Below are positions 23,678 to 36,954 of a stretch of DNA of 64,000 nt, one piece after another. The notes under the pieces are model-generated. The model did no database searches and was not told the DNA's origin. It worked only from the letters and a program-made list of their open reading frames with translations. Position 1 is the first letter of the stretch. Each line of letters begins with the position of its first letter. This DNA is from Sipunculus nudus (lineage: Eukaryota > Annelida > Sipuncula > Golfingiida > Sipunculidae), in contig CM049309.1 of the NCBI GenBank assembly GCA_026874595.1, forward strand, positions 28,523,033-28,587,032, read 5' to 3'. A program made the position numbers and the translations under genes.

Positions 23678-24541
23678 TAACCCCTCACCCCCACACTATA
23701 AGTGGGCTTGCCCATTAATGCCCAGATAATGAATCACGGCCAGTTTAGGGGAAGGGCATAGGATTCAGGCTCCAGTTAGGGGGCCTGGAGGCAAGACCTC
23801 CAGAGCCCGCAGTTAAGTCCCTTAGGGAGTAACTGGGGTCCCTACTTATGTTTAAGGAAATGGAGCCTGTGAAGCCAATGGTGAAGAAAGTAACCGGCCA
23901 CACTTCAGATTTTTAATAAAACGTATACCCGAAGCTACCCTCCGTAACAGTAATAAAGCATACACCCTGTGTACTGACTGACAGTATCCTGTTTTGGCAT
24001 GTCAGTAATAAGCATTCTAAATTTGGACAGGTTTTTGATCTATTGGTTATGTTAAACTTAAATTCCTGTGTTGTTTTCTATTACCTGTGGGAAAACCTTA
24101 CAAGCTTAAGAGTGGCAATCACCCACAACCTACTTTTGACACCATAGGTTACTTGTCATTATGACATTTAGCTGAAAGATAGCAGCAGCCATTTTTCATA
24201 AACTAACTATGAAGGCAATGGAGATTCATTTGATTTAATATGTGATACCATGAGAATGGCACACATTAAGATAATAGAGAAATAAATTCTTCAGAGGTTG
24301 ACAGCTTATCTTAAAGATAATACTTGGCTCTTTCGACAGGGTGACCCAATTTCTGTATACATGATGCAAGATAATAGTAGGCATAGCAGCAACGATTTTT
24401 ATTTTATTTAATTTTTAGTTGTCATGGTTAACAGAAGGTAGTATAGATGGCAAGTCTAGTGTATCAGGGTAACTTGTAAATAGCTAGGTTTCTGAATGAT
24501 TATGGCTAAGCATTATTCTGTTATCCCCATTGCATAGAATA
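23678..24541. other. Sequence downstream of the SGNH remnant, with a strong hairpin
   Basis: A GC-richer stretch at 23690-23850 holds a hairpin: GGGC CTGGAGG (23781-23791), loop CAAGA, CCTCCAG A GCCC (23797-23808), then a second smaller one (TCCCTTAGGGA within GTTA...TAAC, 23812-23833). The rest is AT-rich without recognised features. It may be the 3' region of the retroelement that carried the SGNH domain. Confidence 0.45.
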
Positions 24542-26966
24542 ACAAGTGACCCATGGGTCATGACACTCAGCTGCCAAGCATGACCTGCGACATCATGGGC
24601 TGCGATTCACAACTTCTAGTAAAATTTTTGCAGAACCTATATGCCAATTTTGTTTAAACTTTCTACGTTGCCATAAATTCTTATCATATATGTCTGGTTA
24701 AAACATAGTGAATGATGATCTGAGGCAAAATGTATGGTTGTTGAGCTATCAGGAACTAATCCCACAGCTTGCTCGATACCTGTCATCTCAAAAGGAATAC
24801 CACACAGGCCACATATAAGATCAAAATATAGCACAAGATCAAGGAAATCCATGCAAGAATTATTGTGAAACAGGTGCTTCCATGTTAATTTTTATTCAAT
24901 ACAAGCCAACTCTACTGAGCTTTCATAAATGATGGTCATATTTATTTAGAAATCTTTGACCCAATGCAAGATTACATTAATATACATCCCACTGCATTCA
25001 CTTTAATAGTTCTTGAGATAATATGTTCTAAAGGAATTTAAAGATGGCTTCCTGGTGGCAATACTGGATTTCTGACAGGTCGGAAATTGAACAACAAACA
25101 TCCTCTAAAAGGGACCAAACATCATAAAAAAATCACAGAAACTGCCCTGGCAAAAGGATTTCTAAAATGGCTACCTGGCAGACATAATGGTTTTCTGACA
25201 AGTCTGACATTTGATATCACACATCCTCCAATAAGACACTAAACTTGTAGCAATTGCTCCAAAGAATGTAACAGTTCTGAATGTCCAAAACAATTCAAAA
25301 GGCATGATCAGGTTGGAGAGCTCTCATATCAGATTTATGAACATGCAAATGTAAAAAGTGCAAGTCCAATTTGTTTTAATTATCAGCTTGCTATACAATG
25401 GGGTCAGCAGGGTAAGTAAACTGCAAAACCTAAAAGAAAAGAAATGCAGAAAGCATCACTAAGAATCTTGTAATCAAATAAAGCCTTCCTAAATCCAGGT
25501 ACAGACCCACATATTGTCAGAACAAACACTTGCTGGTATATCTGATGATTTGTATAATAATATTCAGATATCTAGAAAACTAGGTTTATTGCTATGATTC
25601 CTTGATATAAACTGCAAAATGTTCCCATCATTTTAAAAATCAGTAGCTAAACCTTAACACTTAACTCTCATAGTCTTAATGCCTGGCATTCCGGCAACAG
25701 TGTTTTTGTTATGCACTAATGATATATCCTTATCACTCCATGAGCTGATACAAAAGGGAGTCATATATCACAAGTGTCACTGACAATTATGGGCACACAG
25801 TGAGATGTACCAGTTGTGAGTGCCATGGTTATACATACAAGAAAACAAGAAAAAAAGAGATGGTCTACAAAATAAGTTATTTTGAACATCCCTGACCTAT
25901 GAACTTGGCCTTTTGCCCACATATCAACTGGATTCTTTCTAAATGATGGGTAACTACTAACCATTTACATCTGGCTGGGTGTAATTACTTGGCAACCAAT
26001 GAGTGAATTACTTAGACCTGCAACCTTTAACCTCCTGACCAGCTGACCTCAAAATCAATTAGTTATTTCTTCATGCAAAAAGACCCATAAATATGAAGTT
26101 TGAATCACATTCAGTGATGCATAGATGTGGCATATGTGAAAGACTGAAGGTTTGGATTGAACAGTTTCACTTGAAATATGTTCACAAGCATTTAGAACAA
26201 TATTGTGACCTTAATCTTTGACCTTTTGAACTCAACATCAATAGGCTTCTTCCCCTATTGGTAGGTAAGCCAAATATGACAGATGGAAAGTATAGATTGA
26301 AAAGTTTGCCTGAAAATGACTCCACGCGAGAGGAGGGTGCTGTGAACTTGACCTTTGACCTCAAAATCAACAGGTCTTTTCCCCTGTTGGCAGAGAAGCG
26401 ATATCAGTGCTGAAAGGTTTGGAATGAAAGGTCTAGCTTGAAATGTGTCCACAACCTTTTCAAAGAAATGGAGCCTGTGACCCTGACCTTTGACCTCAAC
26501 ATCTATAGGATTCTTTTCCCACTTAGTAGGTGAGCTATATGTGAAAGATCAAAGAATTGGGATGAAAGGTTTGGCTTAAAAATGCATCCACAGGCTTTTC
26601 AAAGAAGTTGGTTCTGTGACCTTGACCTTTGACCTTGTGACCTCAAAATAATTATGGTTCTTCCCCTGTTGGTAAGTGAGCTGTATGTGAAAGATGGAAG
26701 GTTTGGGATGAAAATTTTGGCTATAAGAATTATTTCTGGGGGGTGCAAACACACCCCATAACTTCGAGAATATAGGTCGCAGTGACCTAATTTCAGGTTT
26801 GCAAGGAGATCTTTTTAGAACCTCTAAGACTGCATAGGGTCCATGGCCCTAGCCCCTACGGTTACGATTTGTGCCCTGCTAACGGGCCGGCCGGACAGAC
26901 AGAAGGACGATGGACAAAGACCCATCGCTATAGCCCAGCATGACTGAAAGTCAGCTGAGCTAAAAA
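24542..26966 (+). mobile_element. Family B element, complete, with DR1-type core repeats
   Basis: Left end ACAAGTGACCCATGGGTCAT then ACTCAGCTG; right end CGGACAGACAGAAGGACGAT, TAGCCCAGC, GACT, AGTC, GCTGAGCTA, AAAA. About 1.4 kb of unassigned sequence is followed by four to five units of about 140 bp (26060-26740) with TGACCTTTGACCTCAAAATC, then the B module TTTCTGGGGGGTGCAAACAC and CCTAATTTCAGGTTTGCAAG. Confidence 0.8.
26060..26740 (+). repeat. About 140-bp tandem units with DR1 motifs
   Basis: CCTCAAAATCAAyAGG-type text recurs at about 26047, 26229, 26359, 26494 and 26640. The motif TGACCTTTGACCT (perfect at 26349, 26484 and 26623) is a direct repeat of TGACCT with one base between. Related units are in 52650-53230 and 58080-59690. 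Confidence 0.8.
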
Positions 26967-27818
26967 TTAATAAAATTAGAAAAATTTGCTATATTTAGAC
27001 ACATGCATTTAATTCAGGTATCATTAAATTGTGGCACAATTCACATTGCACTCAATGTGTTTCTTACCAAACTGACAAAGGTCAATTATTTATTCCACAT
27101 CAAGATATTCAAGGATAGAAAACATCCTGGTGTTAAGGGTATTCAGCTTAGCTCATCTCTCTCAGTGAAGATAAAACAATATGATCGATGCCGCTGACTT
27201 AGTTTTCTTGTGTTATTAAGTTATTGTTAACCTAATTATTCTTCATCTTGAAGCCTGAGTACGGACTCATTTAAAGTGCATTGTCACAAGTTTGCCACAA
27301 GTACTCACCAAAAATTGATATCAACATGTTGATTAAATAATTTTCATAATTCACTGCAGTTTCATACAGGCAAGCCCATGCTGCCAAATATAAACAGCCC
27401 TATGCTATAAGTTTATTCAAATGAACAAGAGTCACCCGAGGTAACATATTAGGATTGTAGTTGACCATTTGGGTTTTGAATTTAAATTACAAGTGTAGAC
27501 CTTACAGATTACAAGAACTTTATTTAATCCAGGGCCGCTCCTTGCAACTCATTATTCCTATCAAAACTAGGCAAGCCTTAAGGCAGGTAGAATACACAAG
27601 GTATTACTGGGGAAGGGGGTTAGATGAAACTTAGAGCAATCAATTTGCAAAATTATAGCTTTGCTGGACTTGTATTAGATTTGGCAGCAGTTTTACCCAG
27701 TAGTTCTTACCATTTACTTGTGGTGCACAGTCGAGGGTAGAAAACAGACCTTATGGCCTGAAACATGCCTTATGGAAAAAGAGGGCCTTATGGTAAAAAA
27801 AGGCCATAAGGTAAAAAA
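26967..27818. other. Unassigned segment with a CCTTATGG hairpin
   Basis: No family recognised for most of it. Near the end, 27735-27812 repeats CCTTATGG, and CCTTATGG and CCATAAGG form an 8-bp stem. The same text (GGCCTTATTGTAA) continues at 29631 after the inserted D element. Confidence 0.45.
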
Positions 27819-29628
27819 CTAGATGTGTCGGAGTTTAAGTGTTTAAGTTCAGGAGGTGTTGTATGGTCAAAAGTAGGTCAGGAAGGGCAAAATGCAAACT
27901 CGATCTGTAACGGGTCATTATCAAGGAACACACCAAAAATCAAGCCAGTATGCAGGCATTGTGAAAAAAAGTCCATACATGTGCATTTTTCATAAAAATT
28001 TCTCTCTTTCATGAAATTTTCTATGTTCAGGATCTGTCATATGGTCAAAAATAGGTTAACTGGGACGAAACGCGAACTCAACCTGTAAGTGGTCATTATG
28101 CGCCCACAGACCAAACATTGGGCCAGTATCTGTAACCATTGCATTGCGAAACTAGAATATTAGCAAAAGCTGGTAATCAGTTATAAATTTAAATTCGAGA
28201 GGTATGTACCATGTTTTATAACAATCCACCAAATGCTTCCTGAGAAATATCCCCCAAGTTTTTTTTCTATACTAAGCTGTGACCTTGAAAAGTAGGTCAA
28301 GACCACCCATTTTTGAACCTGACCAAGATTTTGTAAATATGATGCAAAAGGACTGAAGTAATGAAGTTCCTTAGTTGAATACCTTTGGAGATATCCTGCT
28401 CAAAGGACAAAATTGAAAAATCCGATAAAATTTCATTAAAAAATCAGAAATAGCAGGTGACGCCACCAAAATTGTGCAGCACGTACAGACCATCAGTCCC
28501 AATGATCATAGTAAGTTTTGTGAAAATCCACACAATGGTTCCTGAGATATAAGCTTCTGAGCTCTAAAATGTAGTAAAATGGGTCAAGGTCACCCATCTT
28601 CGAACTTAACCGAGATTTTATTGATATACATCTTCACTGATGAAATAAAATTCCAATGGTGAATCCTTTTAGAGATATCCCGCTCACAAGGTAAAAGTTA
28701 ACAGAGGCGGAACGGACGGACGGACACCCGACAGACAGGTGGATGGATAGATGGACAGCTTGGGTGACGACAATAGCCCATCAGCCTATGAGCTGAGGGC
28801 TAAAAATGGCTGTACATGTACATTTGTCATGAAAATTTATATTTTTCATGAAATTTTCTATGTTTAGGAGCTGTAAAACAATCAAAAGTAGGTCAACTGG
28901 GACGAAACTCGATCTGTAACTGGTCATTATCTGCATACACACTAAAAATCAGGCCAATATCTGCAGGCATTGCGAAAAAAAGTCCGTACATGTGTATTAG
29001 TCATGAAAATTTCTATTTTTTCATGAAATTTCCTAAGTTAAGGAGCCCTAAAACGGTCAAAAGTAGGTCAACTGGAAGGAAATGCGAACTTGATCTGTAA
29101 CTGGTCAATATCTGCATACACACCAAAAATCAGGCAAATATCTGCAAGCATTGCGAAAAAAGTCCGTACATGTGTATTTGTCATGAAAATTTATATTTTT
29201 CATGAAATCTTCTATGTTAAGGAGCCGTAAAACGGTCAAAAGTAGGTCAACCTGGACGAAACACAAACTCGATCTGTAACTGGTCATTATCTGCCCACAC
29301 ACCAAAAATCAGGCCAATATCTGCAGGCACTGCGAAAAAAAGTCCGTACATGTGTATTTGTCATGAAAATTTCTATTTTTCATGAAATTTTCTAAGTTTA
29401 GGAGCCGTAAAACGGTCAAAAGTAGGTCAACCAGAACGAAACGTGAACTCGATCTGTAACTGGTCATTATCTGCCCACACACCAAAAATCAGGCCAATAT
29501 CTGCAGCCATTGCGAAAAAAAGTCCGTACAACGGTGTGATTTCGGAAGGACGAAAGGACGGAAGGACGGAATGACGGACATGGGTAAAACTATATGCCCC
29601 GGTCACTTTTTGGCGGGGGCATAAAAAG
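27819..29628 (+). mobile_element. Family D element, complete, with nested family E
   Basis: Left end CTAGATGTGTCGGAG is decayed after the first hairpin arm; right end TATGCCCCGGTCACTTTTTG then GCGGGGGCATAAAAA. The core holds about six 180-bp units. A family E element lies at 28152-28806 within the unit text GCATTGCGAAA, which resumes as AATGGCTGTACATGTACATT. Confidence 0.82.
28152..28806 (+). mobile_element. Family E element nested in D, about 655 bp
   Basis: Left end CTAGAATATTAGCAAAAGCT; right end TAGCCC, CAGC, loop, GCTG, GGGCTA and AAAA as a compound hairpin, after a GGACGGACGGACACCCGACA tail. The core has two related halves (GGTCAAGACCACCCATTTTT and GGTCAAGGTCACCCATCTTC) and one palindromic box AGGTGACGCCACC at about 28457. 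Single copy here, so the ends are inferred from the D flanks. Confidence 0.65.
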
Positions 29629-29641
29629 TGGCCTTATTGTA

Positions 29642-30745
29642 AACAAGGCCTACAGGCCTATTGCGAACCTGTGCAACAGGATATACACCAGGTATAATGC
29701 TTCAATGCTGGACCATTACTTTTCATGTATATGAACAATGCAAGTACTAAACATTTTGAATAAGAAACAACTACACAAACATCACGGCTGAAATTCTGGC
29801 ATGGGTGAACACAATACAAAAATGATTGTAACTGGCACCACCGGTCTTGTTTACAAAGAAGCTATCAGAGATATATACATATGCCCAATTTCAGATTGAT
29901 ACATCAAACCCCTCCTGAGAATTAAGCAGGGACACACACTGTGCAAAAATTATTGTAGGTGGTACCACCAGTCTTGTATATGACAAAGCTATTCAATATG
30001 TTTAAATATGCCCAATTTCAGGCCAATATATCAAATTCCTCTGTAGAAATAAGCTGGCACATACACTGTGCAAAAGCCATTGTAGGTGGCGACACTTACC
30101 TTGTGTATGAGAAAGCCATCAAAGACATGTAAACAGGTAAAAATATTAGGCCAATCCATCAAACTTACCTTGAGTCTCATGCATGGGGCTTACCAGGCCT
30201 AGGTGAGAAAGGCAGTTGCCCTGAGTGAACTGTGACAAATTGCTGGCTCAGGCTACTGCACTGCTAGACTGTGTGAACTTTTGACCTGTACCTGGCTGCA
30301 CTGAGTGAACTCTTGACCTGTTGCCTAATCTCATACAGTTGGCAGTCTGCCAAAGCTATAAATAGGTCAACACTGACTTTTGGCCTGATGCCAAATCTGA
30401 AATAGTAGTCACACCATTGCATAAGCTCACAGATTGGCTCCACATGCAGCCCTGAGGAGCATGACACCCATGAGGCGATCACATGATACTCATAAGGTGA
30501 TCACATGGTGCCCATGAGGTGTTCACATGTCACCCATGATGTGATCACATGCCTTGTGCTTGGCTGCACTGATTGAACTCTTGACCTATATCTGGCTGCA
30601 CTGAATGAACTCTTGATCTGTTGCCAAATCTGAAACAGTTGGCAGTTTCTCAACCTATTTAAAGATACAGACACAATCTTGGCCTGTTGGTAAATCTGTT
30701 TACACATACTGAAAGACTTTGGCTAAAATGATTTTTTAGAGAGGA
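29642..30745 (+). mobile_element. Family C element, right-truncated
   Basis: Left end ACAAGGCCTACAGGCCTATT then GCGAACCTGTGC. Runs through the GGCACCACC boxes, the GTGAACTCTTGACC repeats and the TGATCACATG array (30470-30555) to GACTTTGGCTAAAATG, where similarity stops. Confidence 0.8.
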
Positions 30746-31609
30746 ACATAGAAAGTGAACAGGGCAAGTGTGCTGGTTGTCTGTAAATGATTTAGTATGC
30801 AGGTGGTTTCAAGAAGTACAGTTTGTCCAAGCTGAACATTCCTTAAGGCCCACAGGTTAATGCATACAACCTCATTAAAGAGCCCACGATACTTGACCTA
30901 TATTAAAACCCCCTTTTGTGTATCAATTTGCTCCTCAAGTTAAGAATATTTTCTGATTTAGTGTGTGTGTGCAACATAATGGAGAGCATACAAGTGCTGT
31001 GTGTGGTGCTGGTAGATACCTTTTACCACAAGCATTACCTTACATTGTCCGACCTTTGGACATTTTATTTAAGCCAACAGGTAGGGGGTGTAAATATATT
31101 AATATTTATATACAGTGTTACAAGAGAATTTACCAGCAAAGTTGTGACTGAACAAAAGGGATTTTAAGGAAGCCCGCCATATTTCTAGGCTCTGTGAACC
31201 TAGCACATGTTATACTCCCGTGTAAGCAAATCGCACTGCCAAAAAAAAAAAAACAGATCGTGTTATGTGCAGAACAATATAGTCATAACCAAAAAAATAT
31301 CTGTACATATCGCCATTTCAAAAGACCAAGTAACATATTATGAATAAACCAAAGATGGCCTGATTAGTGCAAAACAGCAAAGGATACTTTCAGAATCATT
31401 CAGAGCTGGTGTGTGACGGTTCATCAGTTCGACAATTGCCCGATTACAACCCTGCTCAGCACTCATCCTGTATGCAGGTTTTGGGCTCTTGTTGTCTTTC
31501 ATGCTTGATAAGCAACCACAATTATGACATGTGGAGAAAACCTTGAGGGCACATGAAAACTTAAACAGATGCACTATGACATGTGGAGACAATTCTGCAG
31601 GCAAACATA
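30746..31609. other. Unassigned segment, possible coding piece on the minus strand
   Basis: No repeat family recognised. On the minus strand, 31338-31600 is open in one frame and contains YRMSAEQGCNRAIVELMNRH, with an acceptor-like CTGCATACAG before it. No donor is convincing and I do not recognise the product. Two overlapping plus-strand frames at 30916-31167 are not protein-like enough to call. Confidence 0.3.
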
Positions 31610-33307
31610 ACAAGTGACCCATGGGTCATGATGCTCAGCTGACTGACATGTTGACAGTATGTCCTCGCACAGGAAACTAATTAAGATAATATAGGTTGCA
31701 TCATTAATCACGCGTATTAGCTTAAGTTCATCAAGACCCATCAGCACACCAAATTTGATGACAATCCAACCAGCCTTTCCTAAGGAACCTGGCAATTTGT
31801 GTGTATTTTTCGCTACTTCTGGGATGCTCAAACATACCCCAAAACTCTGAGAATATAGGTCACAGTGACCCAATTTCAGGTTTTGAGGGGATAACTTTTA
31901 AGGAATTCTCAGGATGCCACGTGAGAAGATTCTTGGTCCAATGGTTATCATTTGTGCTCTACTTTGGTATCAAATTTTCAAATATTGTGGGGTGTGCTTA
32001 TAAGCCCCATTGCTCAAAGATTATGGGTAACAGAGACCTAATTTCATGTTTCCAGGGAGACTTTTCATGGACCTCCCTGGATTTTAAGTTAGAAGATTCT
32101 AGGTCCAAGGGTTATAATTTGTGCCCTGCTTTTGCATTAAATTTTCAATGATGCTAGGGGTGCTTATAAGCCCCATAGCTCAGAGAATATGGGTAACAGA
32201 GACCTAATTTCAGGTTTCCAAGGATATTTTAATTGACTTCCCTGCCCTGATAACAGACGGCTGCATCTTTGAAGGTCTCAAAAATATGGAGAAAAAATTA
32301 AAAAAATACAGGTGGCACCACCAGTCAGCAGGAATTGATAAAACACTCCATGTTGAATATGCATGCAAAGAATCATGGCAATTAATGAACTATTTGTTGA
32401 AATACTGGAGCTTTTGTATCAAATTTTCCATTATTGGGGGGGGGGGGTACTTCGGAGCCCCATAGCCCGAAGAATATGGGTAACAGAGACCTTATTTTAG
32501 GTTTCCAAGGAGAATTTTCATGGACCTCCCTGCATATTAAGAGAGAAGATTCTAGGGCCAGGTGTTATGATTTGTGCCCTGTTAACAGATGATGCATCTT
32601 GCACAATCTCAAAAATAGAGAAAAAAATTGTATAAAAAAAAAAAGGTAGCATCACCAGTCTGCAGAAACTGATGAAACACTCCATCATCAATATCTATGC
32701 AAGAATCATGGTGATCAATGCATTAGTTGTTAAGATACTTGAGCTTTTGTATCAAATTTTCCATTATTCTGGGGGGTACTTCGGAGACCCATAGCTCGAA
32801 GAATATGGGTAACAGAGACCTTATTCCAGGTTTCCACAGAGACTTTTCATGGGCCTTCTTGCTTGTCAAGACAGAAGATTCTAGGTCTAGTGGTTACAAT
32901 ATGTGCCCTGTTTTCATATGACCACATCTTTTAAGGTCTCAAAAATAGAGAAAAAAATTGTAATAAATAAAAAATATTACATGTGGCGCCACCAGTCTAC
33001 AGAAACTGATGAAACATTCCATGACCAATATCCATGCAAAAAATTATGGTTATCAATGCATTAGTTGTACAGATATTGAGCTTTTGTATCAAATTTTCCA
33101 TTATTCTGGGGGGTAATTCGGAGCCCCATAGCTTGAAGAATATGGGTAACAGAGACCTAATTTTTGGTTTAAAAGGAGACTTTTCATGGACCTCCCTGCA
33201 TATTAAGAGAGAAGATTCTAGGTCCAGTTATGATTTGTGCCCTGTTAACAGATGACCACATCTTTAAAGGTCTCAAAAATAGAGAAAAAAATCGTAAAAA
33301 AAATAAA
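31610..33307 (+). mobile_element. Family B element, cut by a C insertion
   Basis: Left end ACAAGTGACCCATGGGTCAT then GCTCAGCTGAC. The first 700 bp hold degenerate units; from 32306 three units of about 337 bp start with versions of CAGGTGGCACCACCAGTC (32306, 32643, 32979). It is interrupted at 33308 by the left end of a C element and its own right end is not found. Confidence 0.8.
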
Positions 33308-34014
33308 ACAAGGCCTACAGGCCTAATGCGAACCTGTGCATATGGATATACACCAGGTATAACGCTTCAATGCTGAACCACTACTTTTCATATATATGAA
33401 CAATGCAAGTACTAAACATCTGAACAAGAAACAATACACAAACATCACTGCTGAAATTCTTGCATGGGTGCACACAACACAAAAATTATTGTAGGTGGCA
33501 CCACCAGTCTTGTATACAACAAAGCTATTTGACATGTATAAATATGCCCAATTTCAGGCTGATATATCAAATTCCTCCGCAGAATTAAGCAGGCACATAC
33601 ACTTTGCAAAAGTCATTGCAGATGGCAACACCTGTCTTGTGAACGAGAAAGCCATTAAAGATACAAAGACAGGTCAGAATAACAGGCCAATACATCAAAC
33701 TTACCTTGAGTCTGATGCATGGGGCTGACCAGGCTTAGGTGAGAAAGGCTGTTGCCCTGAGTGTACTGTGACAAATTACTGGCTCAGGCTACTGCACTGA
33801 GTGAACTCTTGACCTGCACCTGAGTAGACTGAGTGAACTTCTGACCTGTACCTGGCTGCACTGAGTGAATTCTTGACCTGTTGCATAATCTGACACAGTT
33901 AGCAGTCTGCCAAAGCTATAAATAAATCCAGACTGACCTTTTGCCTGTTGCCAAATCTGAAATAGTAGCCACACAATTGCATAAGCTCACAGATTGGCTC
34001 TATATGCAGCCCTG

Positions 34015-34142
34015 AGGGGCATGACATCCATGTGGTGATCACATGATACTCATGATGTGATCACATATATGCTACCCATGAGATGATCACATGCTGCCCA
34101 TGAGGTGCTCACATGACACCCATGAGGTGATCACATGCCTTG
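34015..34142 (+). repeat. TGATCACATG array in family C
   Basis: About five units of about 25-30 bp containing the palindrome TGATCA, as CATGAGGTGATCACATG. Also at 30470-30555, 41810-41895 and 54570-54635. Confidence 0.75.
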
Positions 34143-35939
34143 TGCTTGGCTGTACTGATTGAACTGTTGACCTATATTTGGCTGCACTGAATGAACTCTT
34201 GATCTGTTGCCAAATCTGAAACAGTTGGCAGTTTCTCAACCTATTCAAGAAACAAACACAATCTTGGCCTGTTATGTAACTCTGCTAAAATTTATCAAAC
34301 ACAAACCATTTGAACAAACTTGAGAGGGCTCGCCTCTGGGATCATTTCTGTAAATTTCTGACCGTTTAGAAGAATAAGACTTTTAAAGTTTTTTTCAGCT
34401 TTTCCCCTGTAAAATCTAAGTAAATACAGATAGCAAAAATAAGCTGAATCTATCAACAATTATTTTGTGACAGATAATTGCATAAAATTTGGGGATGGTA
34501 GCTCCTGCTATTCCTGAGAAATTATGAGTTAGTGTACAGATGATATCTAATATCATAAATCTACATTTTTAAAAGCTTTTAAAAAACATTCTTGTCAATA
34601 TTTTCCATAGATAACCTGAAATCTAAATGTCTAGAGGCATGATGTAATGGATGCTGATAAACTGGTTCTAGGCTAGATGTATCTGCTTCACACAGCTAAC
34701 ATGTATGGTAAAATGACTCAATTCAATCTTTATAAATCAGCCAAAATTCATTCTTTGGAACCATAAAAGACAATTATTATAAGAATTATTCAGGGAATTA
34801 TTCTTGCAAAATATTAAACAAACTGGCCTCAGTATCATCAGTCAAAAAACGTTTTGTAGGTTTAAAACTCATATGGGAAAATACAGCAAAATGGCAAAGT
34901 TTAGCTTCCCATAATTCAGCCAAAAATCATTGAACCAAAACCATTTGAACAAACTTGAATTATCAACATCTAAGGATAATTAATGTGTGAGATTTAAGAA
35001 TTTGGCCCAGTGGTTTTTGAGAAGAAGATTTTTGTAGCCACTTAGCTAAAATGGGCTGTTACGCATTTGACTAAATTCAGCTTCCCATAACTCAGCCAAA
35101 AGTCACTGAACTGAGACCATTTGAACAAACTTTAATTATCAACATCTAAGAATAATTAATGTGTGAGATTTAAAAATTTGGCCCAGTGGTTTTTGAGAAA
35201 AAGATTTTTGTAGCCACTTAGCTAAAACGGGCTGTTACGGCATATGACTAAATTCAGCTTCCCATAACTCAGCCAAAAGTCACTGAACTGAGACCATTTG
35301 AACATACTTGAATTATCAACATCTAAGGATAATTAATGTGTGAGATTTAAGAATTTGGCCCAGTGTTTTTTGAGAAGAAGATCTTTGTAGCCACTGTGCT
35401 AAAATGGGCTGTTATGGCATATGACTAAAATTAGTTTCCCATAACTCAGCCAAAAGTCACTGAACAGAGACCATTTGAACAAACTTCTGAAAGGACTACC
35501 CTAGGATCATTTCTATGTGATATTAAACAATTTGGCCACTTGGTTTCAGAGGAGAAGTTTTTTGTAGCCCTCAGTATGATACGGGCACTGATGACCCCCA
35601 TACAAAAAAGGCCGATGCAGGTGGCACCACCAATACCTGAATTTCAGATATGAATATGTGACCAACATTGGCATAAAAATTGGTGATGCATGGTAGCTCA
35701 TGTCGTTTCTGAGATTGAAATTTCAGTATGCTTTTTTGGACACATGACTAAGTTCAACTACCTGTAATTGGTCAAAAATCACTGAACTGGAACTATTCGA
35801 ACAAATTTGAGAGAGATTGTTTTTGGTATTATTTCTGTGAACTTTTGGACAATTTGGCTGGAAGGTTTCAGAGAAGAAGATTTTTAAAGGTTTTTTAAGC
35901 TGTTTCCCTATAAAATCTAAGTAAATGCAGATAGCCAAA

Positions 35940-36767
35940 CTAGATGTGTCGGAAAGAAACAAATGCCCCCGCCTGGAGAAAATTAGAAACATTTGTTAAA
36001 TTTTGAAAAATTTTTAAGTTCAGGAGGTGTCGTATGGTCAAAAGTAGGTCAACAAAGGCAAAATGCAAACTTGATCTGTAAAGGGTCATTATCAAGCAAC
36101 ACACCAAAAATCAGGTCAGTATCTGCAGGCATTGTGAAAAAAGTCCATACATGTGCATTTTCCATATAAATTTCTGTCTTTCATGAAATTTTCTATGTTT
36201 AGGAGCCGTAAAACAATCAAAAGTAGGTCAACCAGGACAAAATGCGAACTTGATCTGTAACTGTCATTATCTGCCCACGCATAAAAAATCAGGGTGGTAT
36301 CTGCAGGCACTGAGGAAAATAAAGTACATATGCATTTGTTATGAAAATTTCTATTTTTCATGAAATTTTCTATGTAAGAGCACCGTCAAACGGTCAATAG
36401 TAGGTCGACCAGGACGAAACGCGAACTTCATCTGTACCTGGTCTATATTTGCACACACCAAAAATCAGGCCAATATCTGCAGGCATTGTGAAAAAAAGTC
36501 CGTACATGTGTATTTGTCATGAAAATTTCAATTTTTCATGAAATTTTCTAAGTTTAGGAGCTGTAAAACAGTCAAAAGTAGGTCAACTGGGACAAAACGC
36601 GAACTCGATCTGTAAATGGTCATTATCTGCCAACACACAAAAAAATCAGGCCAATATCTGCAGGCTTTGCAAAAAAAAGTCTGTACAACTGTTTGATTTC
36701 GGAATGACGGAATGACGGACATGGGTAAAACTCTATGCCCCGGCCACTTTTTGGCTGGGGCATAAAA
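35940..36767 (+). mobile_element. Family D element nested in C
   Basis: Left end CTAGATGTGTCGGAAAGAAA then AAATGCCCCCGCC; right end TATGCCCCGGCCAC, TTT and GGGGCATAAA. Inserted at an A-run: C reads AGATAGCCAAA before and AATAAACAAAATCTGATAG after, as in the uninterrupted AGTTAGCCAAAAAATAAGC of other copies. About four core units. Confidence 0.85.
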
Positions 36768-36917
36768 ATAAACAAAATCTGATAGAGTCTTTTAGATGTT
36801 AATTTTTGCATAAAGTTTGGTGATGCTAGCTCCGGCCATTTTTCGAGAAAGTATGGGTTAACTTACAGACGCCGCATGACGCCGTACCATCGCATAAGCT
36901 CACAGGTTAGCTAAAAA

Positions 36918-36920
36918 CCT

Positions 36921-36954
<34 letters not shown>

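Larger units (their letters stand above)
33308..36917 (+). mobile_element. Family C element, complete ends, with nested D
   Basis: Left end ACAAGGCCTACAGGCCTAAT then GCGAACCTGTGC; right end CATCGCATAAGCTCACAGG then TTAGCTAAAAA. Without the D insertion (35940-36767) it is about 2.8 kb. Contains three near-identical consecutive modules at 34880-35460 (CAGCCAAAAGTCACTGAAC, TTTGGCCCAGTG). A deletion near 34545 joins two modules that are apart in the copy at 40848. Confidence 0.82.

Noticed and set aside
23781-23833. tRNA or snRNA gene
   Set aside because: Hairpins do not form a cloverleaf and no A/B box pair is visible.
24542-26966. Rep/helicase or transposase gene inside the largest non-repeat parts of B elements
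   Set aside because: No frame longer than about 70 codons and no HUH, helicase or DDE motif on either strand.
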